A stretch of DNA of 64,000 bases from a bacterium (GCA_024743115.1 JANSXC010000015.1:62001-126000), one strand, 5' to 3'. Positions 51,134 to 61,269 are shown, counted from the stretch's first letter. Notes: generated by a model from the sequence alone, not told the origin. A program made the numbers and translations.

Positions 51134-51819
51134 GTCGCGATGTCCGCTGGCACGAGTGCGCCGCTCTGCAGCGTGAGCACCCGCTGCATGCGTTGCGCGA
51201 GGCGCTGCGAGTGCGTCACGACGACGAGGGCCACGCCGTGCTGCTCGTTGAGGTTCGTGAGCAGGTCGCCGAGTCGGTCCGCCGACTGTTCGTCCAGTGA
51301 ACCGGTCGGTTCGTCCGCGAGCACCAGTCGGGGCTCGTTGATCAGTGCGCGCACGACGGCGACGCGCTGGCATTCACCGCCGGACAGCTGGGCGGGGCGG
51401 TGGTCGAGGCGGTCGCCGAGTCCGATCTCCGTGAGCAGTTCGCGTGCCCTCGTGGCCGTCTCCGGCCCGGGCTTGCGTTGCGGGTCCGCGAGCGTCGGCA
51501 CGAGTACGTTCTCGAGCGCCGTGCACTGCGGGAGCAGGTGGTGGGTCTGGAAGACGAAACCGAGTTCGCGGTTGCGCAGCGTAGCCATCTGTGCTGTCGA
51601 CAGGTCGCCGAGCTGTTGGCCGGCGACCGTCACCGATCCCGTGGTCGGTGGCAACAGACCGCCGATGATGTTGAGCAGCGTGCTCTTGCCGGAGCCGGAG
51701 GGCCCCAGCACGGCGATGGTCTCCCGGGGACCGACCTCGAGGTCGACGTCTCGCAGCACCTCGGTCGCATCGCCGAAGCGTCGGCCGACGCCACGCAGCT
51801 CGACGAGTCGGTCGCTCAC
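51130..51819 (-). CDS. ABC transporter ATP-binding protein (LolD/MacB-like)
   Basis: LGPSGSGKSTLLNIIGGL, FVFQTHHLLPQCTALENV, LSGGECQRVAVVRALINEPRLVLADEPTGSLD; GTG start; 4-bp overlaps at both ends. Confidence 0.92.
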   Translation of the reverse strand: MSDRLVELRGVGRRFGDATEVLRDVDLEVGPRETIAVLGPSGSGKSTLLNIIGGLLPPTTGSVTVAGQQLGDLSTAQMATLRNRELGFVFQTHHLLPQCTALENVLVPTLADPQRKPGPETATRARELLTEIGLGDRLDHRPAQLSGGECQRVAVVRALINEPRLVLADEPTGSLDEQSADRLGDLLTNLNEQHGVALVVVTHSQRLAQRMQRVLTLQSGALVPADIAT

Positions 51820-52340
51820 TTCGGTGCCTGTTGCGAGGGTGTCGGCCCCGCCGGCTTGGGGCCGCCGCCCGGTGCGGGCTTGTAGAGCGTCACCAGCAGG
51901 CCACCCGTGGCGGCGAGTGCGATGCCCATAAGGAATCGCCAGTCGAGATTCCCGAAGCCACCTGCCGGCGGATGGATCGACATCGCGACGAACGCGTTCA
52001 CGATCGGTGCGCCGGCGAAGATGATCGACATTACGGCCGCCGGATTGCCTTTCGCTCCGAACGCGAGGAGAACGCCGAACGCGCCGATTGCGCCGACCAC
52101 GCCGGCGGCCAGCGACCACGATACGGCCTTTGGTGGCATCGACCACGACGCGCCGGCGAACCAGAGCATCGCTGCCGGCGCGAGGACAGCGATCAGGAAG
52201 TAGGCGATGCCGACCCAGAAGAACGCCTTGTAGCGACCGTTGGTCGGATCGCCCATCGCGACCTGGCCGGTGTGCAGTAGCACGCCGTAGACGCCCCACG
52301 AGACCACGGTGAGCAAGGCGAACAGGATCCAGGTTTGCAT
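51816..52340 (-). CDS. Small DMT/EamA-like integral membrane protein
   Basis: ~5 hydrophobic segments; MQTWILFALLTVVSWGVYGVLLHTGQ. Confidence 0.65.
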   Translation of the reverse strand: MQTWILFALLTVVSWGVYGVLLHTGQVAMGDPTNGRYKAFFWVGIAYFLIAVLAPAAMLWFAGASWSMPPKAVSWSLAAGVVGAIGAFGVLLAFGAKGNPAAVMSIIFAGAPIVNAFVAMSIHPPAGGFGNLDWRFLMGIALAATGGLLVTLYKPAPGGGPKPAGPTPSQQAPK

Positions 52341-52401
52341 GGCGGGAGTCTCGGCCGGGGGGGATGGGGTCGCAAGGTCGAAAACTCGACCGGATCAGTG
52401 G

Positions 52402-53709
52402 TCAGGCGCGCTGACTGGTCGCCACCGTGCGTTCGCAGATCGCGGCGACGCGACCGGCCATGCGTTCGGCGGTGAAGTCGGCGAGGACGGCAGCGCGGCC
52501 CGACTGGCCGAGCTGCGCGGCGAGTTCGGGATCGGTCAGCACCTGCGCGAGTGCATCGGCCAACGCGGCAGGGTCGCCGGGGTCGCAGAGCAGGCCGCCG
52601 CCGGTTTGCTCGAGGATCTCGGGGAACGCGGCATGGCGCGGCTGCACGACCGGCACGCCCATGGCCATCGCCTCGAGGAGGTAGAGCCCGAATGATTCGC
52701 CGTAGAGCGCCGGCACCGAGAGCGCCGACAGCGAGCGCAGGAACTCGACCTTCGCGCTGCGATCGATGTTCGGCAGCAGGTCGACCCGATCGGTGAGCTG
52801 CGCGGTCGCGATCCGTTCGCGCAGGTTGGCGACGAACGCTTCGTCGTCCGGCAGGCAGGCGCCCGCGATGCGGAGCCGCACGTCGGTCAGTTCGGGGCGG
52901 CCGGCGAGTCGAACGAAGGCTTCGACGAGCGTGTGGAGTCCCTTGTCCTCGCACATGCGGGCGAGGTAACCGATCGTGCGCGGCCGGCGTTCGTGGGCCG
53001 GGATCGGGCCGGGATCGAGGTCGCCGCAGTCGATGCCGTTGTACACGACGTTCACGCGTTCGTTCGGCAACTGGAGGCGATCACGCATGACCTCGGCATA
53101 GGACTCGCTGACCGCGACCAGCGCGTCCGCTTCGGTGATGCGCTCGCGCAGGGTCGTCCAGGCCTGTTTTGCCGGCGCTGGCGGCAGTGCGTCCAGGAAG
53201 GGGGCCTCGCCCTGCAAGGTCACGACGATCGGCAGGTCGAGGCGCGCCCGCAGCTCGCGCACGACGCCGACGAGCATCGCGTTGCTTACGATCACAGCAT
53301 CGGGGCGCGGCTGGGAGCCGATCCAGTCGACGAGTTTTCGAACCTCATGGCCCTGGCGCCCCGACTCGCCCCGCAGGATCGAGACCGTGATGTCGCCGAG
53401 GGCGGCTGCGTCGGTCATGCTGCCGCGGCGCGATGCCCAGCGCAGCAGGCCGGGGCGATCGAGCCAGTTGGCGACGAAGCGCGGCAGCAGGCGTGCGAGT
53501 TTGGACTTCTGCTGCAGGTAGACGTTGATGCCGCCCATGAGAACCGGTTGCTCTTCGGGGCCGTCACGTTCGATGACCAGCGGCAGGTACAGCGGTGCGA
53601 CCTCGACGTCGTGGCCGGCCTGGCGCAGCGCGGATGCGAGCGCGATGTCGCGCAGGCAACTGCCGCAGTAGAAGCTGCCGGTGCCGGGGGTGAGCAACAG
53701 GAGGCGCAT
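52402..53709 (-). CDS. Glycosyltransferase family 4
   Basis: LLLTPGTGSFYCGSCLRDIALASALRQAGHDVEV...VNVVYNGIDCGD...ALYGESFGLYLLEAMAMGVPVVQPRHAAFPEIL. Confidence 0.9.
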   Translation of the reverse strand: MRLLLLTPGTGSFYCGSCLRDIALASALRQAGHDVEVAPLYLPLVIERDGPEEQPVLMGGINVYLQQKSKLARLLPRFVANWLDRPGLLRWASRRGSMTDAAALGDITVSILRGESGRQGHEVRKLVDWIGSQPRPDAVIVSNAMLVGVVRELRARLDLPIVVTLQGEAPFLDALPPAPAKQAWTTLRERITEADALVAVSESYAEVMRDRLQLPNERVNVVYNGIDCGDLDPGPIPAHERRPRTIGYLARMCEDKGLHTLVEAFVRLAGRPELTDVRLRIAGACLPDDEAFVANLRERIATAQLTDRVDLLPNIDRSAKVEFLRSLSALSVPALYGESFGLYLLEAMAMGVPVVQPRHAAFPEILEQTGGGLLCDPGDPAALADALAQVLTDPELAAQLGQSGRAAVLADFTAERMAGRVAAICERTVATSQRA

Positions 53710-53712
53710 CGG

Positions 53713-55788
53713 CTACTTGTCCTTCGCGGGAGCCTTCACCGAGTCCCGGGCGGGGTGCGCGCGAAACGCCCAGATCTTCTTGTCGTTGGCGCCCACGACG
53801 ATCATGCCGTTGCTCACCGCGGGGGAGGAGAAGACCGGTTTGCCGATGTCGTAGCTCCAGACCAGCTCGCCGGTCGCGAGGCGGAGCATGTAGAGTCGGC
53901 CATCGCCCGACCCGAAGACCACTTTGTCGCCGCAGATCACGGGGGAGCCGTCGACCTTGCGCCGGGTTTTGAACTTCCAGAGCGGCTTACCGTCCTTGCG
54001 CGACATGCAGTGCAGCTGCTTGTCGCGACTGCCGACCACGACGTGCTCGTCGTCGAGTGCGGGCGACGACACGAAGCCCTGGCGGCGGTTCTTGTACGTC
54101 CATTCGACTTCACCGCTCTCGAGCTGAACGCGCAGGAACTCGTTGCCGTAGTGGCCGAAGTAGGCGCGATCGTCCACGAGAGCGACCGAACCCGCGACCT
54201 GACAGCCTTGGCCGAGATCGATCTTCGTGATGCGCTTGCCGGTCTCCGCGTCGACGAGGTGGAGGCCCGCATCGCACCCACCGAAGACGATCTCGCCTTT
54301 GCCGACCGCAGGCGCGCCGTGAACGTAGTTGTCGGTTTCGTAGCTCCACTGCGACTTGCCCGCGGTGTCGAGGCAGTAGACCGATGCGTCGTAGCTGCCG
54401 ACGACGACGTGTAGCTCGCCGGCCTTCGTGCGGAACCAGTTCGCGCCGCCGAGGATTCGATCCTTGGTTTCGAACCTCCAGCGCAGCTGGCCAGTGGCTG
54501 CGTCGAGCGCGTAGAAGAAGCCGTCCGACGAGCCGATGTAGATGTTGCCCGCGAGATGGAGTGCGGGCGCTTCGACCATGTCGCCGGTTGCGAACGACCA
54601 GCGCTTCTCGCCCGTCTGCAGATCGAGTGCGTAGACCGAGTTGTCGGTCGAGCCGACATAGACGATCCCGTCGACGACGATGGGTGAGGACAGGATCTCG
54701 CCAGCGGTCGCGAAAGACCACGCGAGTTCCGGCACGTCGCCGAGGCTGCCGGCGGCCCGGCCGGCCAGCCCGGGGTCGCCGCGGTAGTGCGGCCAGTCCG
54801 TCGTCGACTTACGAGTCGGGTCCTGCGTGCGTTCAGGGCCCTGGTCGTTGACGAGCCGGAACTCGAACTTGGCGAACAGCTCACGCTGCAAGGCGTCCAG
54901 TTCGGGTTGCGTGACCCGGCCGCCCGCAACTTCCTTGGCGAGGCCGGTGCGGACGTCGGCGAGTCGGGTGACGCGGCGCTCGAGCAGTTCGATGAGGTGG
55001 TAGCCGCGGGGGGACGCGACGGGTGCGGAGACTTCGCCGACGGCGAGCCCGCGAACCGCATCGGCGAAGTCGGGTCCGAAGCGGCGGTAGTTGTACTTCG
55101 GCAGGACGCCGGCAGTGGCGGCGGTGGCGGGGTTTCGCAGGGCCGTCCGAGTGGCGCGGTCGTCACTCTCGCGCAACAGCTCGTCGAACGTCGCGCCGGT
55201 GGCGATTCGCGCGTGCAGCCGCCGCGCGCGATCGAGTGGGGCCTCCGCGCGCGCGGTCGCCACGCTGATGAACACGTGACGCAGGCGAACCCGTACGCCG
55301 TCCTGGCCGTAGCGATGGTCGAACAGCTCGCGGATCGCGGCCGGATCGGCGCGGCGCTGCGCTCCGACGAGGGCTGCCACGCGGAGCTGGCGCAGGGCCT
55401 CGGTGGCGAACCGGGCGCGAAGTGAAGGCTGCGGCGAACGAGCGGACGTGCGTCCGGACGTGAGCAGTCGCCGTGAAGAGGTTGCCAGCGCCAGGGTCGG
55501 CGCCGAGCGGGCCAGTCCACGTTCTTCGCATTCGCGGGCGAGCAGGAAGTCGAACCCGAGCGCGGCGAGCCGCTGCGATGTCGGGCGTAGTCCCGCGAGG
55601 TAGCGCTGGTACGTGCCGCGGTCGAGGTCGCCGACGCGACTCGTCGCCACGATGGTCGAGTCGGAGGGTGTTCGATCGGCGTGAAAGAATGCGTGGGAAG
55701 CGTCCAACGCGGGACGCTGGCCGGTCAGCGCGAGCGCGGACGACAGGAGCGCGGTCGCGAATGGGGTGAGCAGCGGCGCGCCGATCAT
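53713..55788 (-). CDS. Exported fusion: parvulin-type peptidyl-prolyl isomerase + PQQ-like beta-propeller
   Basis: RLRHVFISVATARAEAPLDRARRLHARIATGATFDELL...FADAVRGLAVGEVSAPVASPRGYHLIELLERR, then WPHYRGDPGLAG...YALDLQTGEKRWSF...YALDAATGQLRWRF. Confidence 0.88.
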   Translation of the reverse strand: MIGAPLLTPFATALLSSALALTGQRPALDASHAFFHADRTPSDSTIVATSRVGDLDRGTYQRYLAGLRPTSQRLAALGFDFLLARECEERGLARSAPTLALATSSRRLLTSGRTSARSPQPSLRARFATEALRQLRVAALVGAQRRADPAAIRELFDHRYGQDGVRVRLRHVFISVATARAEAPLDRARRLHARIATGATFDELLRESDDRATRTALRNPATAATAGVLPKYNYRRFGPDFADAVRGLAVGEVSAPVASPRGYHLIELLERRVTRLADVRTGLAKEVAGGRVTQPELDALQRELFAKFEFRLVNDQGPERTQDPTRKSTTDWPHYRGDPGLAGRAAGSLGDVPELAWSFATAGEILSSPIVVDGIVYVGSTDNSVYALDLQTGEKRWSFATGDMVEAPALHLAGNIYIGSSDGFFYALDAATGQLRWRFETKDRILGGANWFRTKAGELHVVVGSYDASVYCLDTAGKSQWSYETDNYVHGAPAVGKGEIVFGGCDAGLHLVDAETGKRITKIDLGQGCQVAGSVALVDDRAYFGHYGNEFLRVQLESGEVEWTYKNRRQGFVSSPALDDEHVVVGSRDKQLHCMSRKDGKPLWKFKTRRKVDGSPVICGDKVVFGSGDGRLYMLRLATGELVWSYDIGKPVFSSPAVSNGMIVVGANDKKIWAFRAHPARDSVKAPAKDK

Positions 55789-56936
55789 GACAACACCGCT
55801 CCGAACAAGTCCCGGAACTCGTGGGGGCCGACCGCACGCGGGTTGTGCTGGGCGGTCCACTGCTCGGCCGCCTCGTCAGCGAGGCCGTCGATGGCAGTGG
55901 TCGGGATCTCGGCGAGCGCATCTTCGAAGCCGGTGCAGGCGATGAGCTCGCGCAGTTGCCCGATCAACGCGGCGACGGCCGCCGTCGTGCCCTGGTCGAG
56001 CCCAACGAGCCCGGCGGCACGGGCGAGCTCGGCGTACTCTCGAGCCGTGGCCGGATCGTTCGCGTTGAACTCGACGACCGTGGGGAGCGTGACGCCTACG
56101 GCCTGGCCATGGACGATCCCGTGGTGCGCGGTCAGCGGATTCGCCATCGAGTGTGCGGCGCCGAGCATGCTGTTCTCGATCGCGACTCCGGCGCAGGCGG
56201 AGGCCCGCAGCATCGCGCTACGGGCAGTGAGATCGTCAGGCGTGGCGAGGACTCTCGGCAGATTGTGGGCCGCGAGCGCGAACGCTTCCCGTGCGAACAT
56301 CGAGGACATCGACGTTCGCACGCGCGTGACTGCGGACTCGACGGCGTGCGCGACGGTGTCGAGTCCGGTGCAGGCGGCGACGAACCGGGGTTGGCTCAGC
56401 GTCAGTTCCGCGTCGAGGATCGCGATTCGCGGCGCAGCCTGGCGGTCGCCGCACGCCATCTTCTGGTGGGTCTCGGCGTGGCTGATCAACGCGAATGACT
56501 GCACCTCGCTGCCGGTGCCAGCGGTTGTCGGGATGGCGATGATCGGCAGCAGCGTTCCGTTGGCCGTGCCGCGGCCGCGATAGTCGCGCATGCGGCCGCC
56601 GCCGGCATGCAGGAAGGCCGCGCCCTTGGCGACGTCGATGCTGCTGCCGCCACCGACGGCCACGATCAGGTCGGTGTCATGTGCGATGGCACGACGGCAG
56701 GTCTCGGCGTCGTTCTCGTCCGGGTTCTCGTTCGCGGCGTCGAACAGTCGCGTCACGATGTTCGAGTTCGCGAGAATCTCGGCGGCAGTCCGCGGGTGTC
56801 CTACAGCCGTCACTCCGGGGTCGGAGACGACGAGCGCGCTGCGTGCGCCGAGCTCTGCTGCCAGCCCGCCGAGGCGCTGGATGGATCCTGGGCCCGACAC
56901 GATGCGAGTCGGCAGCGAGAACTCGCTCGAGCTCAT
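55785..56936 (-). CDS. Iron-containing alcohol dehydrogenase
   Basis: LIVAVGGGSSIDVAKGAA, PIIAIPTTAGTGSEVQSFALIS, MLGAAHSMANPLTAHHGIVHGQAVGVTLP. Confidence 0.93.
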   Translation of the reverse strand: MSSSEFSLPTRIVSGPGSIQRLGGLAAELGARSALVVSDPGVTAVGHPRTAAEILANSNIVTRLFDAANENPDENDAETCRRAIAHDTDLIVAVGGGSSIDVAKGAAFLHAGGGRMRDYRGRGTANGTLLPIIAIPTTAGTGSEVQSFALISHAETHQKMACGDRQAAPRIAILDAELTLSQPRFVAACTGLDTVAHAVESAVTRVRTSMSSMFAREAFALAAHNLPRVLATPDDLTARSAMLRASACAGVAIENSMLGAAHSMANPLTAHHGIVHGQAVGVTLPTVVEFNANDPATAREYAELARAAGLVGLDQGTTAAVAALIGQLRELIACTGFEDALAEIPTTAIDGLADEAAEQWTAQHNPRAVGPHEFRDLFGAVLS

Positions 56937-58372
56937 CCCCAACCTTCGGCGCGCTGGATCGCGCGTCGTTCGTAGAGGAACTCGAACAGGTTGCCTTCGT
57001 GCGGCTGATCCCACTCGACGTGCGAGGTCGGGACCGGGCCGAGGTTGAGGCGGTCGACGTGATGCGAGCGCTGAAGTTCGGCCAACAGGTCGGAATCGCG
57101 CGTGATCGCGGTGACGACGAGGCTCGGGCCCATGTCTTCGACGAGGCGATCGGCCGGGACCTGGACGACGCTCGTGAACGGAAACAGGAACTCCGTGCGC
57201 GCGAGTGGGTGGTCGACGCTGTCGCAGTGCACGACCGTTGGGAGCAGGTAACTCGCGCCATCGAGCGTGCGGGCGCGGTCGCCGTCACGGTGCGCGGCCG
57301 TCGCGTCGCGGGCGCCGCCCGCGGCCAGGCCCTCGTCGATCCTGGCATCGATGAACTCGGCGAACTTGGGGTTCGCGAACGCCGACAGAGTCGCGCCCTC
57401 ATCGGCGGCCGGGCGTGGCGCTCGGGCCGAGAGCTCGGCTGCCAGTGCGTTGGCGATCTCTTCGGCGTGCGCCGTCACGAAGATCGACGATGCGTTCACG
57501 CAGCTTCGGCCGCCGTTGTCCGCGACCGACGCCGCGAGCACCGGCAGGAACTCGCGCCAGTCGTCCGCGACGTCGGGGCCGATCACGACCTTGCTGCGAC
57601 CCGGGCCGTGGATCTCGACCCGCGGATCGTGGGACCACGCTTTGGTCACGGCCTCGTCACCGAAGAGCTGCGTGCGGCCGCAGCGCTCGAGGATCACGCC
57701 GGAGCCCTCGTGATCGGTGGGGTAGAAGCTGAACGCCTCGCGTGGGCAGCCGGCGGCGAGGAACGCCTGCATGATTCGCAGCGGCGTCCACGGTTCTTCG
57801 CGTCCGGGCTTGAGCACGACGGGGATCCCGAGGGCCACCGCCGGCATCCAGATCGAGTTCACCCCCGGCGAATTGCTCGGCAGGATGACGCCGAGCGCGT
57901 TCGTCGTGGGGGCGTAGTGCACCGGCATGTTGCCGTGGTGACCGAAGCCCGTGTCGACGACGCTCGGATCCATGCCGCGGGTCAGGCCGCGCAGGATGTC
58001 AGCCATGCCGTCGAACACGGTGAGAATCTTCTTCATGTTGCGCCGGACGAGCACGTGCGGCAGGCCGCTCGTTCGGCTCAGGGTGGCGACGTATTCGTCG
58101 GGGGTCTGGGTCGCACCCTCACTGTTGAGCGACAGCGTGCCGGTCATGAAGTGCTCGCCCGCGGCCTTGCAGATCGCCAGCAGTTGCTCGGTCGATAGTT
58201 CGCGCAACCGCGCGGCTGCACGATCCTGCTTGCGGAGGTCCCGCTTGATCAAGCCGGCGTTGGCCTGGCTGATCCTGGCGAGAACCTCGCCGTTGTTCCT
58301 GAGCTCGTTCTGGTCGAGGCTCGAGTACTCGGTGCCCTGGCGCAGGACGGGAATGTGTGGCGCGTCGGTCAT
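56933..58372 (-). CDS. Aldehyde dehydrogenase / acyl reductase family protein
   Basis: GVILPSNSPGVNSIWMPAVALGIPVVLKPGREEPWTPLRI, DNGGRSCVNASSIFV. Confidence 0.85.
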   Translation of the reverse strand: MTDAPHIPVLRQGTEYSSLDQNELRNNGEVLARISQANAGLIKRDLRKQDRAAARLRELSTEQLLAICKAAGEHFMTGTLSLNSEGATQTPDEYVATLSRTSGLPHVLVRRNMKKILTVFDGMADILRGLTRGMDPSVVDTGFGHHGNMPVHYAPTTNALGVILPSNSPGVNSIWMPAVALGIPVVLKPGREEPWTPLRIMQAFLAAGCPREAFSFYPTDHEGSGVILERCGRTQLFGDEAVTKAWSHDPRVEIHGPGRSKVVIGPDVADDWREFLPVLAASVADNGGRSCVNASSIFVTAHAEEIANALAAELSARAPRPAADEGATLSAFANPKFAEFIDARIDEGLAAGGARDATAAHRDGDRARTLDGASYLLPTVVHCDSVDHPLARTEFLFPFTSVVQVPADRLVEDMGPSLVVTAITRDSDLLAELQRSHHVDRLNLGPVPTSHVEWDQPHEGNLFEFLYERRAIQRAEGWG

Positions 58373-58380
58373 CGGGTGGC

Positions 58381-59433
58381 TCAGTAAACGCCTTCGACGA
58401 TCTTGGCTGCTTCCTGCCCGAACGGCCGTACCTCCGCGACCCCGTCCCACGGATACGCGTCGCACGGGCGGCGGCGCAACGCCTCGTCGCGCTCGAGGAA
58501 TCGTGGCATGAAGAACTCGCGCGTCATCGTGGTCAGCTCGACGCGGCCCCAGGTGTCGTAGTCGACGAGCTGGTCCGTATTGTCCGGGTCCACGACGCGC
58601 AGCACCGCGCGCGGCTCCGGCGCGTGGTAGGTGATCGAATAGCCATCGGCCTTCAGATCGGGCTTGTGGGCGGCGAGTCCCATCAGCGTGTTGCCGTAGG
58701 TGGGCACGAACTCGACCTCGTCTTCGAGCACCTCCTCGCAGAGGAAGCGCGTGTTCTGTGGGGTCATCGTCGTGCCGCCGCAGAACACGCCCTTGATGCC
58801 GGCCTCGGGGATCGAGAGTCGTTCCCCGAGCTCTTCGAGCAGCTTGGGTGTCGTGAACAGCGCGTTCACGCTGCGCTTCTCGAGAACGGTGACCGCCTGA
58901 TCGATCACGTGCGTCATGTAGGCCTTGGCCTGATCGAACTCCTTGTTCTTGATCAGCTTCTTCACCCAGCGCGGATCGAGATCGACGAAGTAGCACGACG
59001 AGCCGCGGAAGTTGGCGAGGTGTTCGATCGCGAGGCGCAGGCGCCGAGGCCCGGTCGGTCCGACCATGAGCCAGTAGCCACCCGGTGGGAACGCCTCGTC
59101 GCTCAGCGTCGCGGAGAATTGCTCGTAGTCCGTCTTGTAGTCTTCCCAGCCGATGCGCTGTTTCGGCATGCCGGTCGTGCCGCCGGTCTCGAAGATCGTG
59201 AACGGTTTGCCCTCGTAGGCCTTCGGCACCCAGCGTTCGTGCGGCTCGCGGCGCAGCGCCTCACCGTCGAAGTGCGGGAAGCGCGTCAGATCGGCGAACG
59301 ACGTGACTTCCTCTGCCGGATTCCAGCCCGCCGTCTTCGCCCAGTCGAGCCAATAGGGCGTGCCGGTCGCCGGCGAGAAGTGCCAGCGGACGATTTCGCG
59401 GAAGTGCTCGTCGAGGTCGGGATGCGCGGTCAT
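58381..59433 (-). CDS. LuxE-like acyl-protein synthetase / AMP-binding ligase
   Basis: FETGGTTGMPKQRIGWEDY, CGGTTMTPQNTRFLCEEVLEDEVEFVPTYGNTLMG. Confidence 0.75.
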   Translation of the reverse strand: MTAHPDLDEHFREIVRWHFSPATGTPYWLDWAKTAGWNPAEEVTSFADLTRFPHFDGEALRREPHERWVPKAYEGKPFTIFETGGTTGMPKQRIGWEDYKTDYEQFSATLSDEAFPPGGYWLMVGPTGPRRLRLAIEHLANFRGSSCYFVDLDPRWVKKLIKNKEFDQAKAYMTHVIDQAVTVLEKRSVNALFTTPKLLEELGERLSIPEAGIKGVFCGGTTMTPQNTRFLCEEVLEDEVEFVPTYGNTLMGLAAHKPDLKADGYSITYHAPEPRAVLRVVDPDNTDQLVDYDTWGRVELTTMTREFFMPRFLERDEALRRRPCDAYPWDGVAEVRPFGQEAAKIVEGVY

Positions 59434-59470
59434 GCGTGGGGTCGGGCGGGCGGTAGAAGAACCGTGAGGC

Positions 59471-61027
59471 TCAGGCAGGGCGGGAGAAGAACCGTTCGAC
59501 GACGGTCTGACTCGGGGGGCGGGTGAGGAGGCTGACGACGACGAGGGTGGTCGCGGAGGCCGCGAACATGACGGCGACCGGCATCATGCCGAAGACGAGA
59601 TAGTCCTCGCCGCCAGCTTCTCCAGAGTGGCCCGCGAGAGTCGGCTGCAACAACCCGTCGTAGAACAGGATCGCCCACGTCACGCCGGCGACGATGACGG
59701 CTGCGATGGCGCCCGCGGCCGTGACCCGGCGCCAATAGACCGCCGCGACGACGAGCGGGAACAGGCTCGCGAACCCGCTGAAGCACCAGACTGCGAGGTC
59801 GAAGACGTTCGGCGGCGGGAACAGCGACAGCACGTAGGTCAGCGCGACGATCGCGACGATGAACAGCCGCCCGAGCGTGACGCGTTGGGCCTCCGAGAAC
59901 CGGTCGCCGGTGCGGTGCACGACGATGTCATGGGTGAAGATCGTTCCGAGGCAGACGAACTGCGAGTCCAGCGACGACATGATCGCTGCCAGGATGCCCG
60001 CCATCAGCAGTCCGGAGATCCACGGGTTCTTGAGTTGCATGCCGACCATCTTCGCCAGCACGGCGTTGCTGTTGCCGCCCGGCGCCTCGATGCCGGCGCC
60101 CGCAGCCCAGACGCCGATGAGCACGCACGGCGCCCAGACGATCATGATGAACAGCGGGTGGGCGATGACCGTCATGCGAAACGTCTTCGCGCTGCGGGCC
60201 GTCAGCCAGTGCTGAAAGAGATGCGGGAACATGCCGACCGACAGCGGCACGAACATGTAGCTCAAGAACTGCGCGTGGCTGATTTCGCCTTCGCGGGCGA
60301 GCAGCTCGGGGCGGTTGTCGACGACGTTCTGGGTCGCAGTCTCGACGCCGCCGAACGAGCCCGAGATCAGGACGAACGCGAGCACGCCGACCGCCATGAA
60401 GACCATCGTCTGCACGGCGTTGGCGAGAGCCGCGGCGCGCACGCCGCCGGTCAGGATGTAGGCCAGTACGACGAGGCAGATCACGAGTCCAGTGAGCCAT
60501 GTCGGCACGTCCGCGATGCCCTTGACCACCGCGCCGGCGCCCACGATGCCGATCAGCAGGTACGGGATGACCAGGCCGACGAGCACCGGGAACAGCAGTG
60601 TGCCGAGGAGGTTCGACTCGAACCGGGCGCGGAAGAACTGGATCTGCGTGACGAAGTTGAAGCGCTTGCCAATCGCCCAGAGCTTGATCCCGACCAGGAA
60701 GAACACCAGCGAGTGGATGATGCCTGAGGCCGACGCCATGAGGCCGTAGACCCCGATGCCCTTGTCGTACGCCTTGCCGGTCGAACCGACGAGCGCGAAC
60801 GCGGTCATCGTCGTTCCGAACACGCTCATCAGCAGCAGGAACGGGCCGATCGAGCGGCTCGCGACGAAATACTCACCGGCGGACCCGCGCGCTCGTCGGC
60901 TGTTCAGGATGCTGAACAGGAGCAGCGCCGCGAGGTAGATCGCGACGACGATGAGCGGCGTTGAACTCTTCGGCGGCTTCTGCGGCAGAGTGGCGTCGAG
61001 GACCGTGGACAGCAGTTCGGCGATCAT
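59471..61027 (-). CDS. Solute:sodium symporter (SSS family)
   Basis: GEYFVASRSIGPFLLLMSVFGTTMTAFALVGSTGKAY, GLLMAGILAAIMSSLDSQFVCLGTIFTHDIV. Confidence 0.9.
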   Translation of the reverse strand: MIAELLSTVLDATLPQKPPKSSTPLIVVAIYLAALLLFSILNSRRARGSAGEYFVASRSIGPFLLLMSVFGTTMTAFALVGSTGKAYDKGIGVYGLMASASGIIHSLVFFLVGIKLWAIGKRFNFVTQIQFFRARFESNLLGTLLFPVLVGLVIPYLLIGIVGAGAVVKGIADVPTWLTGLVICLVVLAYILTGGVRAAALANAVQTMVFMAVGVLAFVLISGSFGGVETATQNVVDNRPELLAREGEISHAQFLSYMFVPLSVGMFPHLFQHWLTARSAKTFRMTVIAHPLFIMIVWAPCVLIGVWAAGAGIEAPGGNSNAVLAKMVGMQLKNPWISGLLMAGILAAIMSSLDSQFVCLGTIFTHDIVVHRTGDRFSEAQRVTLGRLFIVAIVALTYVLSLFPPPNVFDLAVWCFSGFASLFPLVVAAVYWRRVTAAGAIAAVIVAGVTWAILFYDGLLQPTLAGHSGEAGGEDYLVFGMMPVAVMFAASATTLVVVSLLTRPPSQTVVERFFSRPA

Positions 61028-61269
61028 GCCTCGCTGTCCCCCTCGTCTGCCCATTCTTCGATCCGGGTCGGCCAGGCGAAGCGCACGACCAGCGCCCATG
61101 CGATGGCGGCGCCGATCGAGACCAGCACCTGGAACCACAGGCCGACCGGTACGAAGCCGAACACCAGTGTGCGATCGTTCCAGTTCCAGAAGTCGTAGTG
61201 CAGGATCGCCAGCACCACGACGAGCAACCAGGCCAGGCGGCCCGGTATCGACATCTTTCCGCCGGTCAT
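61024..61269 (-). CDS. DUF3311-like small membrane protein, symporter partner
   Basis: Two TMs, HYDFWNWNDRTLVFGFVPVGLWFQVLVSIGAAIAWALVV; 4-bp overlap with symporter. Confidence 0.7.
   Translation of the reverse strand: MTGGKMSIPGRLAWLLVVVLAILHYDFWNWNDRTLVFGFVPVGLWFQVLVSIGAAIAWALVVRFAWPTRIEEWADEGDSEA

Noticed and set aside
47798-52340. ABC exporter plus DMT-like gene as a novel system
   Set aside because: FtsX-type permease with LolD/MacB-like ATPase is common; the overlap with the small membrane gene alone is weak evidence.
56681-58198. 505-aa plus-strand ORF
   Set aside because: Antisense to the Fe-ADH and aldehyde dehydrogenase genes, which have clear family motifs.
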